Assembly: GCA_003956705.1 (NCBI GenBank)
Contig: QZCP01000002.1
Coordinates: 1-64,000, forward strand
Length of the DNA: 64,000 nucleotides
DNA from: Brevipalpus yothersi
Lineage: Eukaryota; Arthropoda; Arachnida; Trombidiformes; Tenuipalpidae
Reading direction: 5' to 3'
Part shown: positions 34,642 to 46,663 of the stretch, in pieces
Position numbering within the stretch: the stretch's first letter is position 1
How the letters are laid out: the number at the start of each line of letters is the position of its first letter
Position numbers and translations under genes: made by a program
The notes under the pieces: model-generated
What the model was told of the DNA's origin: nothing
The model's database searches: none
The model's input: only the letters and a program-made list of their open reading frames with translations

Positions 34642-35478
34642 TGCTTGGTATTTTGAAGATTTTAATGTGAACATATTGGATTGTGATCGGAAGCTTTTCA
34701 CCTGAGAACAAGACTGATGGAGTGTTTTTCCTTTCTGATTGATTCTTTAGCTTTTGTACCTCTGTATGACACATCAAGTGACCTGGAGAGTTCCCAATAG
34801 AGTTCCATTGAACAAGGACACCCCAAGTTTCTCTCTTATCAAAATTTAAAAGTCTCAAGGCATTCCATTGGCCTGCTCTGAATGTCATTGGAAAGCGAGA
34901 GAGAGAGAGACAGAGAATTTTTCATCAAATTCAATTTAGTTGAACCAGTAGTTGAAGAAGAAAAAAATGTTGCAAGAAAGCAAAACAAATCGGTAAGCTC
35001 CTTTATTCGTTTTGTGTTTGCATGAATTCAAACACTATTGAGTGGCAAAAAGGAATATTCGCTTTATCAACCTGAAACCAGATAGAAAATGCCCATGGCT
35101 ATTCATTGTACCTTCATTGTACCTTCTGTATATATACACAAAACAGAATCATTTTTTCATCACAGCATTTGGTAGAGTATTCTACTGTTGTATCTTCTCA
35201 TCATTTCCACTATTAGAAGTGGAATAACACTGGAAATCATGCTTCCTCAAGAAATTAGCTTAGAATATAAACTAATTAAATTTCTTCATTTTTGAACAAT
35301 TTTGTGCCAAGTTTTTCCAGGTTCTAATGGATTTATCCATAGCTTGACCTCGAGATAGGCCAAAGATTTCGTGTAATGCACTCTCTTGATAATTTTAAAA
35401 CCTCAGATAGCTCTTCTCATGAGAGAGGTCCTTCATTTAATTGTTTTAATGATAATATAAAACCGGTGCCTTCTACCG

Positions 35479-35680
35479 TTTGCCGTTTGGAATGTGCTCA
35501 AACATATCACGGAAACAAACAAATTCGAAATTATATGATCGAATATAGTAGATTAGATTCTGATACATGGTCCCAACGCGAAACCTCTCAGCCTTCCACT
35601 GATTACATATTAACAAATTTAACACCTATCACTGGTTAAAAGATTTAAGTATGGTGCTATCAATGATATCGGGACCACCA
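35479..35680 (+). pseudogene. Dscam-like FNIII-1 fragment
   Basis: A copy of part of the FNIII-1 coding sequence, including QIRNYMIEYSRLDSDTW and ITG, followed by an in-frame TAA where the live exon continues YKVRVR. It is joined on both sides to non-adjacent parts of the gene and cannot encode a domain. Confidence 0.88.
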
Positions 35681-36204
35681 TCTCTCATGGATCAGAGGTT
35701 GAGAATATATTAATTACCATTAATTGTGATTGAACTCACGACTCTACTTCTGTCACCTTCTATGAGCCAAGTGGTTGTTGTTGTTACTCTGGTAATTTAA
35801 TTTAAAGTTTTGTAAGATGAAGAGAAAATCACCTCAACTGATAGTTTTGCTACATTAGTTGAAAGATTGACTATTTTTTTATAACCTCCATGAATTGAGA
35901 TTAACTTGAATAAATCTTATTGTCTGCTCATCTTATTGTTCATACTCATTTATTCCTCATCGCATTTTGACTCATTTTCAATTCACTTTTCGTGGACTCT
36001 TCTCATCAAGCCGTATAATCTGTCTTGAAAATTTCGAACCATAAAGCATCACTCTAACTGAGATGGCTTGATGATAATCAAATAAATTTTTGATCAAAGT
36101 TCATTAGGACCCAATCAATTAGACAGTTATCGAAAAAAGTTTGATAAGCGTATCTGAAGTGACATCAGTTGTATCATAGATAGGACGGAAGTAGTGATAT
36201 GCTG
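35678..36204 (+). pseudogene. Relic of the Dscam-like last codons and 3' UTR
   Basis: Similar to 28644-29155, including the changed end of the ORF (stop codon lost, GGTTGAGA for GGTAGAGA) and the AATAAA hexamer at 35909-35914. Confidence 0.8.
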
Positions 36205-36893
36205 ATTCAACCGATTGAATCATTTGATTTAACACTGGAATTCCTGTCTACTGGATTGATTTTATAGCTTCCAATAAGAGTCAAAATGTGCCCCAAACAC
36301 AGGGAATAGATAATAAGAATTTTTTCCAACTTTTATCTGAGATTCCATGATACAACTCAACCTCCTACAGATGTCAGTGAACATTCCAATTCAGAAATTT
36401 CAATCGATATCTCTAACTTCGAATATTCGAAATTTTGCCGGCATTATTCGCCCACTGACTTGGTTCAGTTTGCTCAGGACTCGAATTGGTGGGAAAAAAG
36501 AAAGAATTGAGAGAAAATATTTTTTATAATATGGAACACCAGTTCTATTATTTTTTTCTAATTTGATATGAACAGGAATCGGGACACTATTTGTACATGT
36601 ATCGAGAATGGACAGAGAAAGAGAGTATCATCTTAATGATCTCCTGGTGGTATGATGATGGTCTATGTTGTTTCTCTCATTCACATCAGTTAAGTGTTAT
36701 TCTTTTAACGAATTTATGTCTAGAATAAAAAAGCGCTCCAATTCTTTTTTTAATGCCATTTTCCTCTCTGTTTCTCTCTAGAATTATGGATCTGTTTGAC
36801 TAATTTCTATCGGAAGGATTTTTGATGTTCTTATGTAACTCAATCCAACTCTGGAGGTGAAAAATTTTTCATCATCGTTAGTCCATCAAGATT
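36205..36893. other. Extra block in unit 4 absent from unit 1
   Basis: It interrupts 3'-flank sequence that is continuous at 29155 in unit 1. I saw no terminal inverted repeats, so either an insertion in unit 4 or a deletion in unit 1 is possible. An open stretch at about 36366-36515 on the + strand begins after CCTCCTACAG and reads VSEHSNSEISIDISNFEYSK, then FCRHYSPTDLVQFAQDSNWW, then a stop. It looks more protein-like than its surroundings but is unrecognised. Confidence 0.5.
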
Positions 36894-37022
36894 TTAAGTC
36901 TTTATATTGATATATCAATATTCCATGGATCTTTTTCTTGAAATCACCATGGACATGAGGATGACTTCTGGAAAAAAAATTTTCCAGCTAGATATTCACT
37001 TCTTTTTTGGGAGGGATTTTGA

Positions 37023-38426
37023 GCATTTTTATTGAAATATTTGTTCCATCGTGGTCACTTCCAGATGATGTTCGTTCGACAATTATTCACATCATTTTGG
37101 ATTTCTCTTTGAAAAGATGGCGATTTTCGCTTATCAATCCTTTCTTTAGCTTGTGCATGGAAATTCTTTTCCTCGCAATATCATCTCATTTTGCTTTTGA
37201 TGTGTCCTTTTTGGTTCCAAAATCAGTTTTCACCGTATTTCCATGGAAAAGTCTTTAGGTTTTTTTTCGTCGCACATATAATCATCACATAATCATCATT
37301 TAACACATTGTTTGTCTTTAATTGTTCACAATTACTGAATCACGAAACAAATAATCACGTTAGTGCACAGAGTTTATACACTGTTCCATTTTCATTCATC
37401 AACCACACACAATATTTTCCATTGGATTTCCATATACTTTCCACTTGGTGCTCAATATTGTCCATGATTTTTGGTAAGCCAATGAATTTTTCTTCTATTT
37501 TATCACCAATTTACCAATCAAAAGGAAAAGAAAAAAATCGATCAAATCATCACTCACTTCCGCTTATAGATGGCAGCTGAACATCTCTCTTCCTCTCTCT
37601 TCCGGTCCCATCATCAGATTGAGTTGGTCTCTCTTGAGAGAAAGGGATAACGGTTAATCCTTTTTTTACATGATGGAATAAATTTTTTTCACATTTTCCT
37701 ACATTGTTCAACCCCCTCCTTCATTATATATAACAACAGTCAATTTTTATCACACCCCAAAATACAATGTAACCAAGAGTGTTGGCATTTGAAGGGGAGG
37801 GAAGAGGAGGGAAGATACTCTCTGTCTCTCTCTCTCTCTCTCTATTACTCATCATTATCGTATTATTGTAATGATGATAATATTCTTCGATACACTTCAT
37901 TTAATCGGCAGTATCCTTTCTCTTCCGATCAGGAAATATTTTCCTAACGGTAAACGGAAGATGGAAGAGATGGGAGAAAAGAGAAAGTGGTGTTGTATAC
38001 AAGAGAGTTGGATGAAGTGATGATGATCATGAAGAGCAGCAAATGAAGGAAAAGAGAGATGTGTATGTTAAGGAATACGTATGCTGGCCAACTAATTGAG
38101 GAAGATAAGTTTTGCTCTATTTTTTTTCTCAATGGACATGTGTTGGAAGAATGTGATGCGGAGAGAGCAGAATAAAAAGTAATAATCGAAGTTAAAGTAC
38201 AGAGGATGAGAGAGAGAGAAAGAGAAATTGGTACAAGTTTTCCCTAGATTCTTTGACTTTCATAGTAGCAGTGACAGTAGAAGAGATTCTTTGGCTTTCA
38301 TGATGAACAACACTTGAAATGGATGTGTGTGTGTTGGACAAGCAACCTTTTTTTTGCCATCAGTATGGATCCCCGGAAAAAAACGCATGGAGAAGAACAA
38401 TAAATCAAAAATGCCTTTCTCTATGG
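37023..38426. other. Intergenic region between the Dscam relic and PKA-RII
   Basis: Convergent 3' ends face each other here. I see no gene. There is a short CT run near 37824-37842, and a variant poly(A) signal for the minus strand (ATTAAA as TTTAAT at 37900-37905) could serve PKA-RII, with low certainty. Confidence 0.5.
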
Positions 38427-38557
38427 TCATCGAAGATCGGATATGTTCGCCTTTGAACCGAATATTTTCTCTAGCTGTGATTCATAATCGTTGAAATTAC
38501 GTTTCATGATGTCCATACATGGTCCTAGTAGACGTTCAAAAGCTCCAACATCAAGAA
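38427..38557 (-). CDS. PKA-RII terminal exon: end of CNB-B
   Basis: 131 nt. Reads (F)LDVGAFERLLGPCMDIMKRN, then DYESQLEKIFGSKANISDLR and TGA (38427-38429). F-E-R-L-L-G-P-C-M-x-I-M-K-R-N is the C-terminal signature of type II regulatory subunits of cAMP-dependent protein kinase; type I has F-E-R-V-L-G-P-C-S-D-I-L. The acceptor is TTTTCAG on the minus strand. It completes a split Phe codon with the preceding exon. Confidence 0.92.
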
Positions 38558-38623
38558 CTGAAAATATAAAATGAATTTGATATTAGAATTTTAGATATCA
38601 AAGATAACTAGTCACCAATATGA

Positions 38624-38654
<31 letters not shown>

Positions 38655-39626
38655 GGGAAAAGTGATTCTGTTATCATGGCTATTGAAAAATTCATATTTT
38701 ATTCTTCTATCTGAGTCCAGATAAAAGCATGTTTACCGATGGGAAAAAATTGAGGAGAATATTTTCCTCTCTTCTAACCTCTTTTTTTATACTTTTCTCA
38801 TTCTTTCTTTAAAAATAACGTAAATTTTTTCCACTATTCATCACTAAGTAGCCACTATTCAGTATTCACAAACATCTATTCATAAATATACATATCTGTA
38901 TTCTATATGCTCATGATGGCTCATATGGAATCTCTTTTATCCCTCTCCTTTCTTGAACTTTCAGAATATGTTTTCATATTGGTGCATGTTTCAGCATCAT
39001 ATTTCACCGGACAAGAAAGAGAAAGAGTAAAAGAAAGTATATATATACATATATTTATAGAGAAGGGAATAAAAACACACACAGCATCCCAACTTTTGCT
39101 GCTGACAATAAGTTTGAAGTTTTGTATTCCCCCAACAAAATAAACAACATTCCCAGTCGTGTGTGACAAGATGCATGTGGCACGCAACCTTCATAATGAT
39201 TCTCATTCAGTAGAAGGAATACAGAAGAAGGAGAAAATAGTCTCAAATCATCGAGCATCTTATTCTTCAATCAACAATAAGACTCATCTGCATCCATGCA
39301 AATTAACTGGCTCATGAACTCATGCTATTGAGTTTACATGTACACACTGAATTTGATCATATGAGAAGCTTGAAAGATGAATCATATTACAGTTGATTGA
39401 TTTGTGTTGGTTTGTGTGTGCATATACATGTACTCAATTTCTTATAAGAACGAGGTTTTGAAGAGAAAATTTTCTCTCTCATATCAATAAAACTTTCACT
39501 CATATTGTGAATGATTCAATCAATTTAGAAGAACTGTGCATGTATCCACATTCTTTTGGGATGGAAAAAATGTGTAATGAAAAAAATTACATAAGAAAAA
39601 GAGAGGAAAGAGAGAGAAAAACTTAC
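38558..39626 (-). other. PKA-RII intron
   Basis: About 1.07 kb, GT-AG on the minus strand, with a (GT)n run at about 38623-38650 (+ strand). No other feature seen. Confidence 0.75.
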
Positions 39627-39747
39627 AAGCAAGTTTAACATCTCCAACAGCTTTCACTGTGGCTGCTCGAGGTTTATGTGTGATTAATGCTAATTCGCCA
39701 AAATAGCCCCATTTGGTTAACCTAGAAAGCTCTTTTTCTTGTCCTCT
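39627..39747 (-). CDS. PKA-RII exon: CNB-B phosphate-binding cassette
   Basis: 121 nt encoding RGQEKELSRLTKW, then GYFGELALITHKPRAATVKA and VGDVKLA. The F-G-E-L-A-L-x-x-x-x-P-R-A-A motif contains the Glu and Arg that contact cAMP in the second cyclic-nucleotide-binding domain; both are present. The donor is GCTT/GTAAGT and the exon leaves phase 1. Confidence 0.93.
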
Positions 39748-39945
39748 CTGCATGTGTGTATGTGTATAATTCGAAGTATTCCAAGGAGAGAAAGTAAGAG
39801 AGAGAGAAAGCAACAATATGTGAGAAAGTTTACCAGAATTGCATGATAAGATGGAATATACATGTTCATGTAAAAAAGGTCGAATCAGTGAGAAGATTGA
39901 GAGAAGGGGGTAAATCAATGATATGATGAATGAAATGGAGGAAGC

Positions 39946-39979
<34 letters not shown>

Positions 39980-40029
39980 GTTTGTGATGAAATCTTTTGG
40001 CTACCATGAAAACATATTTTCCAGCTTAC

Positions 40030-40095
40030 CTCATCAATTTTGGTTATCACCACAGTTCCTTCTTCAACGAAATACATTCCATCGGCTTGATCACC
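40030..40095 (-). CDS. PKA-RII exon: CNB-B beta strands
   Basis: 66 nt, 22 codons, phase 0 at both ends: GDQADGMYFVEEGTVVITKI and D-E. It matches the G-D/E-x-A-D-x-F/Y-F/Y-I/V-x-E-G strand pair of CNB-B. The acceptor is TTATCCAG and the donor is GATGAG/GTAAGC, both on the minus strand. Confidence 0.92.
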
Positions 40096-41021
40096 CTGGA
40101 TAAAAGGCAAGAAAAATGATGATAATTATTCGGGTCAGCTATTCCAAATCATTGTATTTGAAAATCTATTCCTTCTCTCTATCCTCAAGCATGCTGGCAA
40201 TTTGAGAGGGAGTTGGAAATCCATTCCAACAGAATCAAGGGAAAATGGGAATGATGGGAGAGAGAGAGATTATCATCAGTCTATCTTGGCACTTATTTGC
40301 CAGCATGAAGCGATTATGAATGCAAATTTTTCTCGTTCTCTCTCTCTCTCCCTCCACTCTTATGCACAACTCTAACTATATTGTCTCATTTAGCTGTGGC
40401 GAAAATGAAGAGGAATGTGGCAAATATATATGAAGTTATCATTACTTATATTATAATATCATGACTATTTCAATTATCATGATCTCTCTTCCTCTATTCC
40501 TCTCTTTCTATGGCTACTCGCTGAGTAAAAGTGTATATCGTTCAGATATTCTTTGATCGATATGCTCCCTCTCTCCCTCTCTATTACATGATTCCAGGGA
40601 AGTCTTTGAAACCGCATCATTTGCCACTGTTAAGAGGTACAAAAGAAGTGATTCGGTAATGATTGCTGTGAGATGAGGTCTCTTATAAAGAAAGAGAAAG
40701 AGAGAGAAAAAGAAAGAGAGCGAGAGAGCGAGAGAGAGAGAGAGAGTGAGAAAGAGAGAAAGTAGATCCAGAGACATGTCCTCCATTCTTTTTATCGATC
40801 GTAAAAGATATACCAACATCACTACAGTAATAAAGTTGCATCAAAGTTGGATGTCAAAAGAATAGGAATTCCTCTTCTCTCTCTATTTTTCAAAGTTGGA
40901 TAGATGATGCTGTTCATCCTCTGAACTTTAGCTCTCCACTTGCTCCGTTGAGACAGAGTATTTGGCCTCAAGCTATTTTGCTTGCTCATTGGATGGAGAA
41001 AATTTCTTTTCTTTCTCCCTT

Positions 41022-41069
<48 letters not shown>

Positions 41070-42105
41070 AATAAATCAATCACTCATCGCTTGAAGATAT
41101 ATTAACAAGTGCCATAAAATTCGGGCTAATTTCAATCTCATCAATAAATAATCAAATCACTGATTTTCCAGCAAAAATAATCAAGCAAACATCAATGTAT
41201 ATATACATGGATAGCTAAATAGATTGTTTTCCACCTCATTTGGGTTGCTCAGAATAAATAATAAAAGAAATGTAAATGGAAAAAATTTGTTCATTCATCG
41301 ACTGTTTTGGTGAGTGTCTCTCTATTCTCACCCACTCTCAATCCATCTATCTGTCTATTTATCTGTGTGAATGTTCCTTTTCCATTCATTATGGTTCTCA
41401 AATCAAATCAATGATCAGAATGACAACTCTGGCGATGATAATGATTATTGAGCTGATTATTTTACCAATATAATCAACTTTCTTCGCCTTATTCACATCT
41501 CCCTTCCTCACATTCGATTTATGTAGTAGGCTTTCAAACGTCTTGGGATTGCGATTTAGCATCGACTATCACTTCTCTTTAATCTTACACACACACACAC
41601 ACACATTTTGGGGGGTCAATGTGAGCAAAGTCATGGAAGGCCATTAGAAGTAAGAAGAGAGAGAGAGAAAGAAGAAAATCTGAGACCAGATGAAGATACC
41701 CACAAGAATGTGATGAACATGGAAGAAATGAGCAAAGAGTGAGAGCTAGAAAGTGGAAATTCTTCAGCATGATACCAGATAGAGAATGGTGTTGTAACTA
41801 TTACCCGAAAAAAAAGATTATTTAGACCAATGTTTATCACTCTCTTTCTCTCTTCCCTGAACAAGCTTTCTTCATCCCCTATGGAAGCTAATGGGTATGA
41901 ATGGATACAAAGAGAGTGACTTTGATGAGAATTGCAATTGATTTCAATTCACACATTTTGGGAGAATGTCCAGTATAACGGAACTTTTGCACATGCATTG
42001 CACATGGCAATTTCTTCTGCTTATACGTAAGATGAGCATTCACTTCTTATACATGGGTTGTGTGTGTGTGTGTGTGTACATGTTTACAGGAACGATTAAC
42101 TTTAC
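40096..42105 (-). other. PKA-RII intron
   Basis: About 2.0 kb, with a CT run at about 41030-41067 (+ strand) and short (CA)n and (GT)n tracts. No other exon was recognised. Confidence 0.7.
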
Positions 42106-42180
42106 CTCTTTGATTATGATTTCGCCATCCTTAAAGCCTTTCGGAGTCAAAGCATCACATAGATTCATTCTCTCATAGGC
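42106..42180 (-). CDS. PKA-RII exon: CNB-B start
   Basis: 75 nt, 25 codons, phase 0: AYERMNLCDALTPKGFKDGE and IIIKE. It corresponds to the E-R-M-x-x-x-D-x-L/I, x-x-K, Y/F-x-D-G-E-x-I-I segment that opens the second nucleotide-binding domain. Splice sites are CACAG and GAG/GTAAAG on the minus strand. Confidence 0.92.
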
Positions 42181-42594
42181 CTGTGTATATGTGTGGAAAA
42201 TAGAAAAAAAAGGTATGTTATATTGAAGATAATTACGATGAGCAAGTAAATATAGAGCAATGAGCAAGTAAAGTGGAAAAAGAGAGAGGAAAAAGAGATA
42301 GAAGATCAAGAAGATGGGTGAATAGGTAAACATAATTAACTGTCTCTCTGATGGAAAGTAAAAGGTACGATATGAACGATAATTCCTAAGAGGTAAGATT
42401 AGTATTAAAATGGAAGCTGTAACTTTGCATTTACAGCTCATAGAATGAGGGGAAAAATTTTCTCATTACTAAGAAAGTATACATATTTATTATTATGGAA
42501 AGAATTCCTCTGTTAATTGATGTTGTGTACTTTGAGGAATGTGTGCAATAAGGAAGATACATGACGATGATTTTGAATCAAATTTGATACATAC

Positions 42595-42696
42595 CTCAAG
42601 AGATTTTAACATTTCTACTTTCTCTAGTAATGCTTCATACGTTTTTCGTTTCCGGTGGGCTCTTGATAATACAATTTTACGGAATGTTTGGCGACT
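42595..42696 (-). CDS. PKA-RII exon: helix linking CNB-A to CNB-B
   Basis: 102 nt, 34 codons, phase 0: SRQTFRKIVLSRAHRKRKTY, then EALLEKVEMLKSLE. It matches the R-x-T-F-R-x-I, K-R-x, E-x-x-x-x-x-V-x-x-L-K-S-L-E helix of RII, the region that rearranges when cAMP releases the catalytic subunit. The acceptor is AATCAG and the donor is GAG/GTATGT. Confidence 0.93.
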
Positions 42697-43187
42697 CTGA
42701 TTTTATGTGAGAAAAAGAGAATAGAGAAATAATTAATGAATATTATTTTGTATGTATATACTGGCTCAGAAATCATAATGTGTATATGAGTTGATTCTCT
42801 TGAAATATTCACACACACACAAAAAAATGATGATGTAATGAAGATAATGATGAAGGTTTGCATGGGAAATGGTAAAACGAAGCGGAAATTAAAATATAAT
42901 CAAGGAAAGTAGGAGAAAAAGAGATGTATCTCCATAATCCACTAAAAATGATACTTAAGCTTCATTTGATTATAAATATAAGTATTTTGTATAACTATCT
43001 TACGAATTTTCGATACTATACACATTTGTATTGAGCAGAAAATTCTCATATCTGCATAGCTGATACAGCTCATTTTACGAATGATATCCAACGAATAAAG
43101 GCATTGACAATCCTTTTAGTTTTCCTTTTCAACATATAGATCAATCAACTATACGAAGAATGATGTCGATAATAGAACAAAACTTAC

Positions 43188-43344
43188 CATAGCCCATAGT
43201 GAGCCATCCGTTTTGGCTTGAGCTGAAGCTGATCTTGGCATATTATACATTAAAGCGAGCTCACCAAAGCTACCAGAATCTGAATATTCACCCAATTCTA
43301 AGTGTTTACCTTCATCAGTAGTACAAAAGAATCTAAATGTGCCT
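43188..43344 (-). CDS. PKA-RII exon: CNB-A core and phosphate-binding cassette
   Basis: 157 nt encoding (K)GTFRFFCTTDEGKHLELGEY, then SGSFGELALMYNMPRSASAQ and TDGSLWAM. F-G-E-L-A-L-M-Y-N-x-P-R-x-A is the CNB-A cassette of PKA regulatory subunits, with the cAMP-contacting Glu and Arg present. It takes two bases from the upstream exon (AA+A) and ends in phase 0 with ATG/GTAAGT. Confidence 0.94.
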
Positions 43345-44674
43345 CTGTGAGATAAAAGAATGAGAGAGAGAGAAAGAAAAAAGAGGATGAATGAATGAAG
43401 AAAAAAATTTATGCAAAATAGGAATTGAATTATGTAGCTCTTCCTCACCAAGAAGAGAGAGTAAAAGAAGAAAAAATTCATCTGTGCTCATTTAATTCCT
43501 ACTTTAGAACATATCAGAGGAATTCAAAGCTAAATTTTTGTTCATTTAGAAAAAAGATTTCAAATTTTTTTCTCATTCCAATCTCTTCTAATCCTGTTTA
43601 TTCCATCATGTGTTTTGATGGAATCTTTGCCATACATATAAATATATTCATGAAGACAGAGTCCAGGAAGAGTAACCTGATATTCTGCTCCAAATGTAGA
43701 CCCAGAATCAACAATATTTGCCCAATCTCATGCTAAATCTCAGCACCAAAGGTTGAAGGTGTGTATATAAATTCAATTTCAATCTACCTGATAGACTGAT
43801 GACGTTGGATAGAGGAAAAAATCAAGGATAAAAAATTGGGTCACAATGAAACTTTCGCTAATATGTTGACAATTTCAATTGATGAAAAGTGAAAGCTTCA
43901 TGTGTAAACTTTCAAGCGTTAAAGGTTTAAATTTCCTCTTCATGTGTGTAAATTTTCAACCAAAAAAAGAAAGGCATCTTTCAGCAAGCCTAGAATTCGG
44001 AGAAGCAAACCCTGCGTAAAGCTCTGCTCTACTAGATCTTCAAACTTGAAAAGTGATACTTGAAAGGTCGATATTATGTTCATGTTCTGGAGGAGAATTT
44101 GAATTGCTCTAATCAGTGCTTGACATTGGGTTTATATGTTCTCAGCATTTATCTGGATAAACTAGAGAGGATTTGGAAACCAAAATTTCTCCCAGATTCT
44201 GAAACTGATTGATAGATTCTAAATCAAAGAAGAAGAATCAGAAATAAGATTACTTAGTCGGATTTCCAATACATTGTCAGGCCATCTCATTGAATGCAAT
44301 TGTTGGTTGAAATTCTGAACTTGATTCTCACTTTCCACCATCTTCTCTTGAATTCCGATTCCAATTGAACTTCACATGAATTGTTCACTAAGATTTCACT
44401 TCCAGAATTCGATTGAAATGAGTGAAGAGCAAAGAGTAGAAAGAAGAAGAAAAGCACCAGAGAGGAGGAATCCACAGTCTCTGAGTTCGTTCTAAGCCAT
44501 GAGATTTTTCAGAACAATTCTGTCATCGAAGTTTTCTTCTTCTTTCTACTTTTATTCGCTCTCTCTCTCCATGCTATGATTGGAAAGGTTCTTTGCCTCT
44601 GAATTGTATGTGTACTCAATGGTCTCTGTGAGATATGTGAGACAAAAAATTTTTCTTTTCCCTTCCAATCAATT

Positions 44675-44731
<57 letters not shown>

Positions 44732-45060
44732 GATATCGATCCTATCAATACAGACGTAAAAACACCGATAGAATACAATTGACAGGAGTGGTATGTTGTA
44801 CACTTTCATCGTGTGATCTATGAAGAAGAGGAAAGCAAAATCTAGAGATCTTCCAGAGAAAGAACGTGAATATCTCTGAAGATTTCCTTTTTTCGTATCT
44901 CTCTTTCTCTCTTTCCCTCTATCTTCCTATAGATATATTTTTTTTCTTCACAGGATCAATTTTCAAATTGGAAACAATATCTTCATCCGTTACTCTCTCA
45001 CTATATATATATGTGTGTGTATGAAATGAAAAATCATTCTTTAAGTGAACCCTCTGTTGT

Positions 45061-45061
45061 T

Positions 45062-45154
<93 letters not shown>
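45061..45154. repeat. (CT)n microsatellite, longest uncut run in the window
   Basis: About 90 bases of CT with two TTTC interruptions, in the PKA-RII intron. Confidence 0.97.
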
Positions 45155-45398
45155 ATTCCTCTCGTTCCACCTTTCTTCCTTCCATTCTTCACTCTCATCC
45201 ACCAAAAAACAATCGTATTACTGTGATCTGGTGCAATATATATATATACACAGACACACTTCACACACCAAGGTCTCGGTGTGTGAGCTTTTGTGTGTGC
45301 AAAGAATCTGAAATCCTCTTTTGTTCATTTTCTCTTCTTCCTATTCCACTTAATCTTAACCTTCTGGCTTCTATTTGGAAAAAAGCTTCACTTTACTT

Positions 45399-45444
<46 letters not shown>

Positions 45445-46621
45445 ACCGTATCTTATCTCCTTCGTCAGTGTGTATAAGAGCCTTTCGAAATGTTTGTCGT
45501 ATATATATTCTTGTTAGCTATTTTTTCGTGATATCATAGAATATATATATACACATACACATACACCTCACAGGTTTACTTACAATGAATCGGAATTTTT
45601 TTTTTTCTTAGCCTTTCTCGTCTAAGGGTCCTTATTTGACTCACTATCGAACTCATATACACACACATGGAGAGTTTTTCATGGATCTTACCGAATTGAA
45701 CCCATTTTCGTTGAGTATATCATCATTCTTGATTATTTCGGCATATTTCATGAGAATGAACCATTAATTTAGTGTCTTAGGATTATTTTTGCTTCAAGTA
45801 AAAGATTGAGAGCACAAGTGAGCGCTGTGGGTGTACTGAATGGTTTACTGATAATCTGAGGAGAATCCAATAGACCATAAGGCTATCCAACAGTATCACA
45901 ATGGTCATTATCGTTGGATAGGATGACACAAGTGGAAAGAGAGAGAGAGAACGATATTTTTAGCCTCATGATAGCTGGTATAATATCTATTAGCATTCAT
46001 TCTGATCAATAGAATACTTGACAAGAATGCTGACTATGGTGAAGATATTTTTGTATTTACTGCATGTCTCAGTCTCGATCATCCATGAAGATTTTTCTCT
46101 CCCTCTCTTCACTCTCTCGATGACTATAAATCAGAATCGCTTGAACTCTATCATTTCGTACGAAATCAAAATGCTCCAACAATCTTGAGGCAATTTTTTT
46201 CCATTCAGTTTTTTATCCACCTCCACGGTTCGAGGGTAAGTAAAAAATCAGATCGCTAATATATAACTTCTCATAATAGACACTTGATCTATTCTTAACA
46301 CACAGAAAAAGCGAGTAAACCGACTCAAAGGCATCTCGAATCGACATGCTATCATGAATTGAATGAATATTCCTTTTCCTAACCCTGACCATCAACTGTG
46401 GTTCAAAGAGAAGATGTTCCATTTATTCCAAAATATTCCGAAATACAATCGCAAAAGAATATAGTGGACTTTGGAGAGATGATTTTGATCAAAATTGAGT
46501 GGAACAAAAGTGATGCAATAGTAGATTGTAGATCGAAATGAAGAAGTGGAAAGAATACACATCCAAAAGGGCGAAAAGAAGTAAGAGAAAGAATCAGAAT
46601 CGATTGTCAGTAGTGGAAGAT

Positions 46622-46663
<42 letters not shown>

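Larger units (their letters stand above)
33639..37022 (+). repeat. Tandem duplication unit 4 with Dscam 3'-end relic
   Basis: Matches unit 1 from about 24256 to about 26016, then jumps at about 35479 to FNIII-1 sequence (about 26736-26937), then at about 35678 to the last codons and 3' UTR (from about 28644). It stops at about 37022 (GGGAGGGATTTTGAG, as GGGCGGGATTTCGAG before 29281). It carries DOMON-like copy 4 and an extra block at about 36205-36893. Confidence 0.8.
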
